Positions 45,306 to 58,244 are shown, numbered from the stretch's first letter. The stretch: 64,000 bases of DNA from Prionace glauca (GCA_037974335.1 CM075728.1:143248785-143312784); one strand, 5' to 3'. Notes: generated from the sequence alone by a model not told the origin. Program-made: numbers and translations.

Positions 45306-45417
45306 GTCCTATGGCCATTACTAATCTGAAAACACCTGATCTCAGCAGCTAAAACTCAGGCCTAGTTAGTACTTGGATGGGAGACCGCCTGGGAATACCA
45401 GGCAGAGGACTTTTGCT
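45306..45417 (+). ncRNA. 5S rRNA-derived sequence (5S-headed SINE or pseudogene)
   Basis: Starts gtcctatggccattac, then acacctgatctcagcagct; the internal promoter region ttagtacttggatgggagac followed by cgcctgggaatacca is almost unchanged from vertebrate 5S. The first half has deletions, so it is not a functional 5S gene. About 230 bp of unassigned sequence follow with an AATAAA-like run near 45596, so it may head a composite element. Confidence 0.85.
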
Positions 45418-45924
45418 GCCAGCAGAGACTGTTCACAACACCCACTCTCCAAACCACCAAAAAGAGCAGGCCAAATTGATGGGCCAATCAGGGAGCCTCT
45501 TGCTTTGTACTTACCCAGGCGTGTCAGTTCCTCTGGGACTCCAAGTCTACGCTGCTAACTGGAAGCACTCAGTACACTGCTGTCAGACTTGTAAATAAAA
45601 GGATTTTGGTGAAGGGACGTCTGCCTCCGAGGACTTATTACAACAAGTCATTTACATTAAGACAAGATCCACATTGTTTTTCCCTTGGACTTAGACTAGC
45701 AATGGGCTGTATAAGTGATAAAATGAAAATGATTTATTTTTCTGTCAGAATCAGACAAGTGGTGGACAGGGAGTCTGGCAGTAGACACACCTAATTTTAA
45801 TAGGGTTAGTTCACAGGCTGCCAATCTGGATTACACTGCTCCTTGGTAGCTCCAGGAAATCCAGAAAGGTAGGTAGTGGTTATGGGCTTGTTTAATATCT
45901 TCAGGAAGTGAGCTGGACATTTCA

Positions 45925-48265
45925 TAGAACATAGAACACTACAGCACAAACAGGCCCTTCGGCCCACGAGTTGCGCCGATCACATCAACATCTACCAATC
46001 CATAGACCTATCTATAACCCTCAATCTCATTAAACACCATAAACTCATCCAGAAGTCTTTTAAAAGACCCCAGCGAGTTCGCCTCCACCACCGATGACGG
46101 CAGCCGATTCCATTCACTCACCACCCTCTGAGTGAAAAACTTACCCCTGACATCACTTCTGATAGTCCACCCTATCTATTCCTCTCAACATTTTCTAAAC
46201 TTCTATCAGGTCGCCTCTCAACCTTCGTCTCTCCAGGGAAAAGAGTCCCAGCTCCCTCAACCTAACTTCATAAGGCATGCCTCCCAGTCCAGGCAACATC
46301 CTTGTAAATCTCCTCTGTACCCTCTCAATAGCTTCTACATCTTTCCTATAGTGAGGCGACCAGAACTGCGCAAAATACTCTAAATGAGGCCTGACAAGGG
46401 TCTTATAAAGTTGCAGCATTACCTCCCGACTCCTAAACTCAATCCCTCGATTAATGAAGGCCAGTACACCATACGCCTTCTTGACCACCTCCTCCACCTG
46501 CGAGGCCGATTTAAGAGTCCTGTGGACCCGGACTCCTAGATCCTTCTGCTCTTCAACACTACTCAGACTTCTGCCCTTGATAGTGTACTCGTTCATCCCG
46601 TTGGTTCTGCCAAAATGGACGACTACACATTTATCCGCATTGAAGTCCACCTGCCACTTCTCCGCCCAGTTCTGCATCCTATCTATGTCCTGCTGCAACT
46701 TTTGCCATCCTTCCAGACCATCCACAACACCACCGACCTTAGTGTCATCAGCGAACTTACTTACCCATCCCTCCACTTCCTCATCCAGGTCATTTATGAA
46801 AATGACAAACAACAAGGGTCCCAGAACAGATCCTTGAGGCACTCCGCTGGTGACTGACCTCCATTCAGAAAAAGCCCAATCCACAACCACTCTCTGCCTT
46901 CTGCAGGCAAGCCAGTTCTGGATCCACAAGGCCAAAGGCCCTTGGATCCCATGCCCTCTCACCTTCTCAAGAAGTCTTGCATGGGGAACCTTATCAAACG
47001 CCTTGCTGAAGTCCATGTACACTATGTCCACGGCACTTCCTTCGTCAATGTGTTCAGTCACATTATCGAAGAACTCAACTAGGCTCGTAAGGCACGACCT
47101 GCCCTTGACAAATCCATGCTGACTATTCCTGATCATGTCAAACCTCTCCAAATGCTCGTAAATCTTGTCCCTCAGAAGCTTCTCCATCAGTTTACCAACC
47201 ACTGAGGTCAGACTCACCGGTCGGTAATTTCCCGGGCTATCTCTGTTCCCTTTCTTGAAAATAGGAACTACATCCGCAATCCTCCGGAACCTCTCCCGTC
47301 TCCATTGACGACACAAAGATCATCGCCGGGGCTCTGCAATCTCTTCCCTCGCCTCCCACAGTATCCTGGGGTACATCCCATCTGGTCCAGGCGACTTATC
47401 TACCTTGATAGAATTCAAAAGTTCCAACACATCCTCCTCCTTAATGTTCACGTACTCAATCTTTTCCATCTGCTGCAAATCCATAACAAAATCTCCCAGA
47501 TCAGCTTCCACTGTGAATACTGAGGCGAAGTACTCGTTAAGCACCTCTGCCATTTCTTCTGGTTCCACACAAACCTTTCCCCCCTCACCTTTTATAGGTC
47601 CTATCCCTTCTTCTTATCCTTTTACCTTTCACATATTTATAGAAGGCCTTGGGATTCTCCTTAATCTTACCCGCCAAGGTCTTCTCATGACCCCTTCTGG
47701 CTTTCCTAATTTCCCTTTTAAGTTCCTTCCTACAGTCCTTATACTCCTCAAGATCTTTAACCTCTCCTAATTCCCTGAACTTCTTGTACACCTTCCCTTT
47801 CCTCCTGACTAGGTTCAACACAGCCTTTGTGCACCACGGTTCCCGCGACCTACCAAAACCCCCTTGTCTCATCGGAACGTTGTCATTCAGAGCTCCAGAC
47901 ACACATTCCTTGAATATCTGCCACCTTCCTTCGGTACTTTTCCCTAAGAACGCCTCCTTTCAGTTTATTTGTCCAAGTAACTTCCTGACTTCTTCGTATC
48001 TCCCCTTACCCCAGACAAACACCTTCCTAGCCTGCCTGATCCTATCTTGTTCCAATGCAATTGTGAAGGAGATAGAATTATGGTCACCATTTCCAAGATG
48101 CTCTCCTACCGAGAGATCCATCACCTGCCCTGGTTCATTCGCCAGTACCAGGTCAAGTACAGCCTCTCCCCTTGTAGGCTTATCCATATACTGTGTCAGG
48201 AAACCTTCCTGAACACACCTAACAAACTCCTCCCCGTTGGATTTAATGTTCAAAATTCTTAAAAT
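45925..48265 (-). mobile_element. CR1 group C LINE, antisense, 5'-truncated
   Basis: Tail at 45925 (catagaacactacagcac) through RT (46195-47316: [65 protein letters not shown]) to linker and end of endonuclease (47960-48271: LDLVLANEPGQVMDL, GDHNSISFTI). A short deletion near 46158 and frame changes near 47310 and 47585 break ORF2. In a KBTBD4 intron, antisense to it. Confidence 0.94.
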
Positions 48266-48574
48266 AATCAAGAGAAAACGAGACCTGCTTCAAGTTTTCT
48301 CTTCCTGCAGCTGATGATCCAAAGAGAGAGAAAAGTACAGTACACGAACAAGCCCTTTGGCCCTTCAAGCCTGTTCTTCAAGTAGAACTGAAAATGGTCA
48401 ACTCCTGATATGCTGACCATAGTGAAGTGGGTAGACTGAGGAGGGAGTGCTGATACACTGATTGACGAGAAATCATGTTAAGGTTTTCAGTTGATTTAAG
48501 CCTAAATTAAAACCCACACAAAAATTGGAATGGGCAAAAATTCTTTTGAAGTTTTGGGGCTTCTTACATACACA

Positions 48575-48800
48575 AACAGGATAGTGAGGTGGTCTAATGA
48601 CGCAGTGGGTAGCATCACTACTTTTGAGCCAGAACACCTGGGTTCGAGTCCCACTCCAGGACTTGATGGCCAAGGAACGTGCATTCATAACGCAACCAAA
48701 GACAGGTTGAGTGTGTCAACCTGTAAATCCTTCCGATGGCATGGGAGAGATCCTTGGTCAGCCAGGTGATGGGAAAGAATTGAAGCTGCTACCATCATCA
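48575..48800 (+). mobile_element. tRNA-derived SINE (family 4)
   Basis: Head aggtggtctaatgacgcagt, A-box-like gtgggtagcatca, B-box ctgggttcgagtcccactcc, then a body with caacctgtaaatccttccga. Unlike families 1-3. No CCA end or intact cloverleaf, so not a tRNA gene. Confidence 0.75.
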
Positions 48801-48961
48801 TCGATAGCTCCAGATTACAATGTGCAAGTAAATATTTATGTACAGGACTCAGTGAATCTGTAACACCATCACCACCAAACAGACAAAAATCAGCACAGTC
48901 TGGGTTGCTCCAAATGATGCTCAGAAACTAAAATCCAATCTTTTCATCCATGGTTCTGCAG

Positions 48962-49068
48962 ATGGTGTTCCCAGCTCTCAAAAGCCTGTCAAAGCAATAG
49001 AAACTTGGATAGAACACAACAAGGAAGAGCGATCACAATACTCTGAGAACCTGACATCCAGTTTAAAG
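48962..49068 (+). CDS. KBTBD4: KBTBD4 coding exon 2 (BACK domain end)
   Basis: 107 bp; two bases complete Asp, then 35 codons GVPSSQKPVKAIETWIEHNK and EERSQYSENLTSSLK. Matches human DGVPCSQNPTEAIEAWINFN and the following region. Acceptor ggttctgcag ends at 48961, donor gtatgt at 49069. Phases fit both neighbours exactly. Confidence 0.95.
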
Positions 49069-49530
49069 GTATGTTCCCTCAAAATTAGCCAATGTACAAG
49101 CTCCACCAATACATCCTCTGAAACTAAAGTGCCATCTTTGTGTGAAATGGAAGATGCCGTGCAGAAATTTGACATTTATAGAGTTTAGCTTTTACTCCAG
49201 ACAAATTCTATTCCAAATTGTTCCAAACGATGACAACCATTAATCAAATGATTTAACTTCTAGTGATGAATGTGGGGGTCAGTAGATTTTCACAGTTCTG
49301 AGTAATACAACATTCTTAGGTAAATAAGCATGGTAGGAATTCCTCTGGGAAGCGTCCAGCTCTTTACCAGTGATCCTTCCATCCTTTGTAAGGTTTGGAC
49401 TGTTTGCTAACAATTTCACAGTGTTGATTCTGTCCAATAATGGAACTGTCTATGATAGGTTGTCGAATATGATGGGAAAAACAACTAAGCTTGTGACTTT
49501 TAACTGTCGTGGCCGAGATGTATCCTATAA
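49069..49530. other. KBTBD4 intron, unassigned
   Basis: No repeat or exon recognised. Confidence 0.35.
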
Positions 49531-52500
49531 CTAATTAGGGGGGGGGAGGGTGCGAGGGTAGGTGACGCTATGAGGTCTAAAGTTAAGGATAGGGTACAGG
49601 TAAGGGAAGAGGCCAAGGGTGTCCCAGTTGGTGGCGTTACGGCAAGTAGGGTCCAGGTGAAGGCTGGGATGAAAGCGCTTTATCTGAATGCACGAAGCAT
49701 TCGGAATAAAGTGGATGAGCTGATGGCGCAGATCGACACAAATGGATACGATCTGGTGGCCATTACAGAGACGTGGCTGCAAGGTGACAGGGACTGGGAG
49801 ATGAATGTACAGGGTTATCAAGTGTTTAGGAAGGATAGGCAGGAGGAAAGAGAGGGTGGCGTAGCTCTGCTGATTAAGGATAGTATCAAGGTGGTAGCAA
49901 GGGATGATATCGGAGCCAAGGAGCAGAAAGTGGAATCGTTGTGGGTGGAGATTAGGAACAGAAAAGGGAGGAAGACGCTAGTGGGTGTCGTCTATAGGCC
50001 CCCGAATAATGATCTGGAGGTGGGGCGGGCTGTTAACGCGCAAATAAGTGCAGCGTGCAGGAATGGGACGGCAGTAGTTATGGGAGATTTCAATCTGCAT
50101 ATTGATTGGTCGACCCATGTTGGACGAGGTGGGCTCGAGGAGGAGTTCTTGGAATGCTGCCGGGATAATTTCCTTGAACAGTGTGTGTTGGAGCCGACGA
50201 GGGAGCGAGCTATCTTGGATCTGGTGCTATGTAATGAGGTGGGTAGAATTAGGGACCTTGCGGTGAAGGATCCTCTTGGAGAGAGTGATCATTGTATGGT
50301 GGAGTTTCTGGTGCAGATGGAGGAGGAGAAAGTGGGTTCCCAGACACGCGTCCTTTGTTTGAATAGAGGGGAGTATGGTAGGATGAGAGAAGAATTGGCG
50401 AATGTGGACTGGGGGAAAGCGTTGGAAGGTAGGTCTGCTGAGGAGCAGTGGAGGATCTTTAAGGAGATCTTTCTTGGTGCTCAGCAGAAATTTATTCTGA
50501 TGGTTAAAAAGGACAGTAGGAGGAGAGGTAATAAGCCGTGGATAACGAAGGAGGTGAAGGAAAGTGTTAAATTAAAAGCGGAGGAGTTTAGAGTAGCTAA
50601 GAGCAGTGGGCGAGAAGAGGATTGGGAAAGGTTTAAATGTCAACAAAGATTGATAAAGAAATTGATAAAGGAGGGTAGGAGAAGCTATGAGGCTGGGCTA
50701 GCACTTAATATAAAAAAGGATAGCAAGAGTTTTTATAAATATATAAAAAGGAAGAGGCTGGCTAGGGTAAACGTTGGTCCTTTAGAGGATGAGAAAGGGG
50801 AGCTAGTGGTAGGGGATAGGGATATGGCTAAGGTCTTGAATAACTTCTTTGTTTCTGTCTTCACGGAGGAGGACGTGAATAATTTGCCGGGTGTTAGCGA
50901 TGGAAAGGTGGTAGGAATGGAGGGTCTTAATGACATTACTGTTACTAGAGAGGTGGTGCTCGACAGACTGGAGGGGCTGATTGTGGACAAGTCCCCAGGA
51001 CCGGATGGAATGCATCCGAGGGTTCTGAAAGAAATGGCGGAGGTGATAGTGGATGCCTTGGTGGTTATTTTCCAGACGTCGCTGGATTCCGGGGAAGTGC
51101 CGGAAGATTGGAAAACGGCTAATGTTACGCCGTTGTTTAAGAAGGGTGCCAGGCAAAAGGCGGGGAATTGTAGGCCGGTTAGTTTAACGTCTGTGGTAGG
51201 TAAAATTTTAGAAACCGTCATTAAGGAGGAAATAGCGAGGCATCTTTAGGGGAATTGCTTGCTAGGGCGGACGCAACACGGTTTCATTAAAGGGAAGTCG
51301 TGTCTGACAAATTTACTGGAGTTCTATGAGGATGTGTCTAGGGCAGTGGATAGAGGAGAGCCGGTGGATGTGGTCTTTCTGGATTTTTAGAAGGCGTTTG
51401 ACAAGGTACCTCACAAGAGGTTATTGCAGAAGGTCAGGGGACATGGAGTTGGGGGTAGGGTGTTAGCGTGGATAGAGGATTGGTTGTCAAATAGGAGGCA
51501 GAGAGTGGGGGTCAATGGATGCTATTTGGATTGGCGGTTGGTGACTAGTGGGGTGCCCCAGGGGTCGGTGCTGGGGCCTCAGCTATTTACCATTTATATA
51601 GATGATCTGGAGGAGGGAACCGAGTGCAGGGTGTCGAAATTTGCTGATGACACCAAGATTGGGGGAAAGGCAAATTGTGCGGAGGGTGTGGAGAGTCTGC
51701 AGAAGGATCTAGATAGGCTGGGCGAATGGGCCAGGAAATGGCAAATGGAATTTAATGTTGGCAAGTGTGAGGTGGTTCACTTTGGTAGGAGGAATGGTAG
51801 GAAGGACTATTACTTACGGGGCGAAAAACTGCAGCAGGCGACAGTGCAGAGGGACCTCGGGGTCCTTGTGCATGAGTCGCAAAAACCCAGCTTGCAGGTG
51901 CAGCAGGTGGTCAGGAAGGCGAATGGGATGCTGGCCTTCATAGCGAGGGGGATTGAATATAAAAGTAGGGAGGTCTTGCTGCAGCTGTATAGGGCATTGG
52001 TGAGGCCGCAGCTGGAGTACTGTGTGCAGTTTTGGGCACTGCACCTGCGCAAGGATATTTTGGCCCTGGAGGGAGTGTAGAGGAGGTTTACTCGGCTGAT
52101 ACCGGAGTTGAGGGGATTGAGCTATGAGGAGAGGCTGAATAAACTAGGCTTGTACTCGTTAGAGTTTAGAAGAATGAGGGGAGATCTAATTGAGACGTAT
52201 AAGATGATGAATGGGATGGATAGGATAGAGGTGGAGAGACTCTTCCCGCTCAAAAAAGACAGTAGGACTAGGGGGCACAGCCTCAAGATAAAGGGGGGGC
52301 AGTTTAGAACAGAGTTGAGGAGGAACTTCTTCACTCAAAGGTGGTGAATCTCTGGAATTCTCTGCCCGTTGAAGTGGTGGAGGCTGCCTCGCTAAATATT
52401 TTTAATAAACGGGTTGATGGGTTTTTGGTAAGAGAAGGGATTAAGGGTTATGGGGAGAGGGCGGGAAGGTGGAGCTGAGTCACGACAGATCAGCCATGAT

Positions 52501-52577
52501 CTTATTGAATGGCGGGGCAGGCTCGAGGGGCCAGATGGCCTACTCCTGCTCCTATTTCTTATGTTCTTATGTTCTTG
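49531..52577 (+). mobile_element. CR1 group A LINE with nearly complete ORF2
   Basis: Begins at the end of ORF1 (ctaattagggggggg, as at 19190) and holds all of ORF2 and the tail. The open frame 49570-51249 carries the full endonuclease (ITETWLQGD, GDFNLHIDW, ESDHCMVEF) and start of RT. Stops at 51247 (TAG in place of Glu of HLEGN), 51388 and 52078, plus a lost base near 52341, break the rest. Few changes from the 17880 copy, so young. In the last KBTBD4 intron. Confidence 0.95.
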
Positions 52578-53685
52578 TAATATATCTCTCATACAACATC
52601 CCCCCGTAAACAGATAATTTTGTCATTTCGTATTTCTGTTTGTGGGATCTTGCTGTGCACACATTGGCTGAAAAATGCTTTTTGACATCCTAAAGCATGT
52701 AAGGCACAATATAAATACCAGTCCTTACTTTATCGTTCTATTTCCCGTGAAGACTTCAGACACACAGTTGAAGTGATCATTGCTTTGAGGGGTTCTGGTT
52801 ATGTTTTATTCTTTAACACTGTGGTGGCCTGTGCACTTAAAGCACAATTTCTAGGCCTCAACTTCTTAAAGTCAGACTGAATATAAAATGAGTAATATAA
52901 CATATGGCCCAGGGCTGATGGTGAAGAATAACTCATTCCTCTCGTATAGAAATCAGAACATTGTGTTTTTTTCCCATGCTGCATATATCTTCTCTTTTTA
53001 TCAAGTTAATTGATTGAAACTAATTAAGGATCGTGATCTGAATTATAATTACAGTAAAGGAACAAGCCCTAAGCTCCCCTCACAGTACAGCCTCATTGAG
53101 TGGAAAGTATCGTCCAGGTTAGACAGGAATTGCAGAGTTAGATACTGCTCCTCTAACAGATTTAATCATCATCAAATTTAGCTGCAACATTGCCAGCAGG
53201 ATTTAATGAGGGGCTGCTTTATTGCATTGCCACTCTAACCATTGTTAATATGTGATTTAACATCCCAAAATCCCAATCAGAAAAAATATCCAACCGTTTG
53301 AAAATACAAATAAATGTATCTGCTATTTATCCCTGCTGGGGTTGAATTTTAATATTGAAATATATTTTATTAACTAACCAAAACAGAGATTGTAGGTAAT
53401 TCAGACAGGATTTTGGAGGAAACCTCATTTGATTCTAGTTTAGAGGGGATGTTACAGTTGTTCTACTGCTTTAGTTACGGGTGTGGTGGTTTGCTGGGAT
53501 CACTTCACCACAAAGTGATCTAAAGGAGGGAGCCATCTTTGGTTTATGCTCAATTCAAAAAGAATGCTTCCAGTAATAAACTGGAAATCATAATGAGAAC
53601 TCAGCTCATCTTGTCTAAAGATAGTCTCTTGGAAACATCACCATCATTGCCTATCTGTTTGTAATTCATGTTGTGTCTCACACAG
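52578..53685. other. KBTBD4 last intron, remainder
   Basis: AT-rich; no repeat or exon recognised apart from a short word near 52690 shared with 16870. Acceptor cacacag ends at 53685. Confidence 0.35.
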
Positions 53686-54543
53686 GAAATTGGTGAGATT
53701 GTTCACATTTATCTGATTGGAAAGGAAGACACACGGACTCACTCACTGGCAGTTTCTTTGCATTGTGATGAAGATGCCATCAGTGTCAGTGGACAGAATC
53801 GATTGCGACAGCAGATCACAGCAGCGTGTAAACATGGCAGTGATCTATACGTGGTGGGTGGTCCCATTCCCCGGAGAATGTGGAAGTGTAACATGGGCAC
53901 AATGGACTGGGAACAATGCGCATCATTGCCAAGAGACCGTCTTCAACACACACTGGTATCTGTGCCAAGTGAGGATGCCATTTATTCACTGGGTGGGAAA
54001 ACCCTACAAGATACCCTCTCCAGTGCTGTCATTTATTATGTGGTCTGTGATAACGTGTGGGTTGAAACCAATCAGCTGGACACGGCAGTATCCTGTGCTG
54101 CTGGCGTTAACCTGAACGGAATGATTTACCTTCTGGGTGGGGAGGAGAATGACCTGGATTTCTTTACCAAACCATCAAGGCTGATCCAGTGCTTTGACAC
54201 ACACACCAGAACGTGCCTGTTAAAGTCGTACCTGCTGCCCTTTGCCGGCCGTATGCATGCTGCTATTCACAAAGACCTGATTTTCATTGTAGCTGAGGGA
54301 GATTCTCTGGTCTGTTACAATCCGTTGCTTGACAGCTTCACCAGACTACGTTTCCCAGAGGTTTGGAGTCGGGTACCATCTCTCTGGAAGATTGCGAGTT
54401 GCAATGGGTGTATCTACGTTTTCAGGGATAAATGTAAAAAGGGTGATGCTAATACATTGAAACTGAACCCGGCCACATCTGTGGTCTCAGTAATAAGTGG
54501 AATTGAGATCCTGTTGACCAATTGGCAATTTGTTTTGGCATGA
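53686..54543 (+). CDS. KBTBD4: KBTBD4 last coding exon: Kelch domain
   Basis: 285 codons plus TGA. Starts EIGEIVHIYLIGKEDTRTHS. Kelch blades show GG turns: YVVGGPIPRRMWKCN, YSLGGKTLQDTLSSAV, YLLGGEENDLDFF, then LPFAGRMHAA, FIVAEGDSLVCYNPLLDSF and WKIASCNGCIYVFRD; ends LTNWQFVLA as in human (LTNLQFVLA). The IPRRM loop is the stretch where human KBTBD4 carries medulloblastoma insertions (established knowledge); here it is wild-type-like. Confidence 0.98.
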   Translation, partial: EIGEIVHIYLIGKEDTRTHSLAVSLHCDEDAISVSGQNRLRQQITAACKHGSDLYVVGGPIPRRMWKCNMGTMDWEQCASLPRDRLQHTLVSVPSEDAIYSLGGKTLQDTLSSAVIYYVVCDNVWVETNQLDTAVSCAAGVNLNGMIYLLGGEENDLDFFTKPSRLIQCFDTHTRTCLLKSYLLPFAGRMHAAIHKDLIFIVAEGDSLVCYNPLLDSFTRLRFPEVWSRVPSLWKIASCNGCIYVFRDKCKKGDANTLKLNPATSVVSVISGIEILLTNWQFVLA

Positions 54544-54805
54544 TTTTAAATCAATGTAAAGGTTCACAATTTAATTCAACATCATTCTTTAGTTGTATCA
54601 TCTATTTTGCTGAAAGTTAGCACTGGCCAAATGTTTATTGCATAAAGCAGAGTGAGGTTTAACAACAGGCTCTCAGTCTTTAGCTCATTGGCCAGAGCAG
54701 ATTTTTTAAAAATACTGCAGTTGAGAACAAAACACAAGTACAATAATGTCTCCAATTCAATGGTTCAAAAACCAGAGTTGTCTGATAACTGGACATTTTT
54801 AATTG

Positions 54806-54818
54806 AATAAAATAATAA
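54806..54818 (+). terminator. Possible KBTBD4 polyadenylation signals
   Basis: Two AATAAA hexamers, at 54806 and 54813, about 265 nt past the stop codon. Confidence 0.5.
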
Positions 54819-57440
54819 AAGACTTCCTGCCTCATTTGGGACTGCCTTGGTGCAGTGTAACAGCTGACTAACCATTCCCTTTGCTACTTGCACACCGGTC
54901 TGTTCCGCACTCCAAGCAGCTCTTGACCCCACTCCAGCTGGCCTGATTCCCACTGCCCAAACTGTTCAACCCAAAATCCGGAAGATCAGAACTTGGCATG
55001 GCTTGACTCGCACAGTTTTAAGACACCATACCTGTACTTATCTCCTGATTTGACATGACATGAACTGAGCTAAACACAATTTAGTGAACACTACCTCATG
55101 TCAGCCTGTTGGATAATGAGATTGAGACAGAATGGGAGGGATTACAAAGAGAAGCTTACATAATCCTACAGGGTGATGGTGTCCTGTCCAAAAGTGATAA
55201 AGTTGGCAGCAACATTACTTTTACTGTAAAATTATGATACAGTTCCTTTTATGAAAAGGTTAACCACAAAGAAATAGTGTACTTCAGCCGTAGATGCTTT
55301 AACACATGTATTTTTGTTTTAAATGTAATCGGGGAAAGTTTCCTCTGTGTTCCTGCATATGGATAATAAACTCGTTCGTAGTAAATAGGTCAGAGTTTTA
55401 TTACATTTAGCATACAGAGGAAATAGTCCACAGTATTTCATTGAGGTATGTTGCATTGTGGAACACTGCAGTGACTTATTAGTATGTTACACTAGTGACG
55501 AATTGTCTGTTAGTTTGCAGCTGTGAGACAGACAGTCCATGGTCTAGAATTAACGGACGGTGCAGTTCCCATTGGTATTGTGGTGTCTGATAAATCTAGG
55601 GGGAGAGAAACCCGAGGAATCCCCAGGAATTCATAGTTAAGGAGGAAATCTATCCCACAAGGGGAGATTGTCAGATTGGCACTTGGCTTCTCTCGTGTAA
55701 GTAAGTCTGGATATTAGATTTTAGTGTAATTCAACCATTTTAAAATGCATTTCATGTTATATTTGTTGTAATAAGCTAACAAGTCAAAATGCTGTTTTGT
55801 ACATGAACAAAGTACAGCACTCTTCATTGTAGAAAATAGCATTTTGACTTTGTTTTATATTTTATAACTCAAGTATTGTTATATAATTAGGAAGCAGCCA
55901 GAAACAGACATTTGATCTCAATTAAGTTATAATTGAAGAAATAGTAACTAATCAAGTTGTTATGTTGGATTTAAAAGCTTATCAGTTTAAATACCATCTT
56001 GATATGTCTGCTTTGGATGAATATTAATCAGATAGCTCAGCAAAAACCACGGCCAAATAAACAGCGGACAATTAGACAAAGATAACAAAAGACGTTGCAA
56101 AAGAAACATTGTCCTTTCAAGAAGAGATGATGCACCTGAGTAGTCAAATTGCAATTAAAACAAACCAACATCTAAATGAACCAATAATGAGATTTCAGAG
56201 TCAGGGTCTGAGATGAGGTATTGATAATTTTGGGGTTCTGAAGACAATTTTGCTGCTACTCAGGTACTGGATGCTCCCAAGGCAGAAACATGCTGTTGGT
56301 GAAGGAACAGGAAGAGCACCTTCCTCTTCAGTGACCTGATGACTGGTTTGAAGTTGTAAAATCTATTTTTGTGTTAAGTAAACTTTTTCTGTTTAGAATA
56401 AAATTTCTCTTTCAATTTACTATTCAAGAGTCCATCTTGCATGATGGACAAGTCTTGTTTGGAGAATTCAGAGGATTTTGTTGAGTTAATTTGAAGTTAG
56501 ATAATTGCATAATTAAGGATTAAGATAAATCGTAATACTCTACACATAAAAACCCCACACAGCACCCGTGGTGATGGCATTGATTGCTCATTGAGCCCCA
56601 CGAAGAGAAGGCTGCCCACAGTCACCGTTGCCACTGACAAAGCTGCAGTGGGGGAATGGGTCGGGGGCCATCCACGCGATCTAATCATTTACCCAGCCGC
56701 TATTCGTACCCATCAATGGGACAGCATTAAATCCAACATCCTCGTTTCCGATTTCAAACCAGGAACTTCAGGAAAAGGAAGAAACAAATCCCAGGATTCT
56801 TCAACTAGTGATACTAGTGAGATCTGAAAGCTGGTAATGTCCCCACCCTCTGACCATGAGGAGTGCACAGAGCAAGATGGAGTAGACAAAAAGCAAAAGA
56901 AATTGGAAGGAGAGGAAAAATATCAACTTTGCTAAGTTTACAGCAGCTGGAAATTCTCAATTCACAATTCATGATTTTGGCACAATTTGGGTAAGTTTGC
57001 GTCAAGTCCAAGCCAACATTCATCCCTCAATGAACATCTGAAAAAGCAGATACTCAGTATCACATTGCTGTTAAATTAGCTGCTGTGTCTCTGACAGTAA
57101 AACAGTGACTACACTTAAATATTTCATTTGGTTGAGAATGCTTTGAAATGTGGAAGGTGCTATATGAATGCAGCAAATTCTTTTTTAAATACTCCCCTCC
57201 AGTCCAATCATCTCTCATAATTTGAGATTCTGTCTGTAATGTTTTTACAAAGTCCCATCATATCGTGTTGTGTAGCACTACCACTGTATGTGAAATGGGA
57301 TAGAATTCAAGAAGATCTTTCAACTCAAGACTGGGCAATCTGGAGGCTATCAGCAGTAGCAGAATTCTGTCCCAACATAATATGTAAAGTCATGGCCTGG
57401 CGGGAATGAGGTTAGAAATTGGGAAGGCCTCAAAACAGGC
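54819..57440. other. Unassigned DNA between KBTBD4 and PTPMT1
   Basis: AT-rich, apparently single-copy. No exon recognised on either strand; a short dispersed word lies near 57160. Confidence 0.35.
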
Positions 57441-57441
57441 A

Positions 57442-57456
57442 CCCCCCCCCCCCCCA
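57442..57456. repeat. Poly-C tract
   Basis: Uninterrupted run of about 15 C, with a shorter C-run following near 57465. Confidence 0.85.
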
Positions 57457-58169
57457 ACTGTTTTCCCCCCCATTACCTTTCGGAATTTTGCTCCCAATTC
57501 CACCGAAAGATCCACAGTACTCACCCTTGTCTGGATCCTGGCTTTTCCCCTGAACTGGATGTCGACCCAGTGGCAGCCATTGTTCCAGGTCCTGGTGACA
57601 CTGCTGTGACTGGAGTCCTGGCAGCCAATCAGATTTAGCCACAGGTTTCTGAAGTGGGATTTTGTCCCCAGATAGGGGCAAAAGTCCCACCTCTGACCAG
57701 TGAATGACCCAAGAAACCTCAATGACCAAGGCAGTGCTGTCATGTCAGGGCTATGTTCCATACCAAAATTCTTGGTAGTAAATCCAAAAAATTCCTGTTC
57801 AATGAAACAAATAATATCTACTGGCAACAAACTGGCCCTGGGACCTCAGCTACCACCATTGGCTTCACCACCATCTTCAACAGAACACTGCAAATTTGTG
57901 ATCTCTGCTGCCAAGGGCAAAGACAGCAGCAGGTCTATCAGATCACCATCACCTGCATGTTTCTCTCTGTTATACACCATCCTAGCCCAGAAAGATATTA
58001 TGCCTTCATTGCCACTAGGTAAATATCCAGAATTCCACATCAAACAGGAACAATTCAAGGCAGTGGCTCAACCCATTTGACAAGAACAGGCAATAAATTG
58101 CACAGTGATGCCTACGTCCTATGAATTTTTTTTAAAGAACAGCATATTAGCAGTATTTGGTTATAACTG
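57457..58169. other. Unassigned DNA
   Basis: Short open frames only, without family resemblance. Confidence 0.3.
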
Positions 58170-58244
58170 GCACATTGCTTAGCACTGCTGTCTACCAGCA
58201 CCAGGGACTCAGGTAACTGTGGAGTTTGCGTGTTCTCCCCACTG
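58170..58244 (+). mobile_element. SINE family 1 head fragment
   Basis: cttagcactgctgtctacca, gcaccagggactcagg and gtgttctccccactgta. Confidence 0.6.

Larger units (their letters stand above)
42629..54543 (+). other. KBTBD4: KBTBD4 gene (three coding exons)
   Basis: KBTBD4 is a BTB-BACK-Kelch substrate receptor for CUL3-RING ubiquitin ligase; in mammals it is tied to turnover of the LSD1-CoREST-HDAC complex. Exons: 42629-43256 (ATG at 42653), 48962-49068, 53686-54543. Phases join exactly to 522 aa, against about 518 in human. BTB at about 35-150, BACK at about 150-260, Kelch at about 275-522. A 5' exon must exist because 42628 is a splice acceptor (ttcccatag). Introns of 5.7 and 4.6 kb are filled by CR1 copies. 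It diverges from NDUFS3 and converges on PTPMT1. Confidence 0.96.

Noticed and set aside
45198-45660. Possible solo LTR around the 5S-like sequence (TG start, AATAAA-like run, CA end)
   Set aside because: No flanking duplication, primer site or matching second copy could be shown; the 5S homology explains the best part.
48575-48680. Possible tRNA gene
   Set aside because: A- and B-box-like words sit in a SINE body with no closed acceptor stem or terminator.
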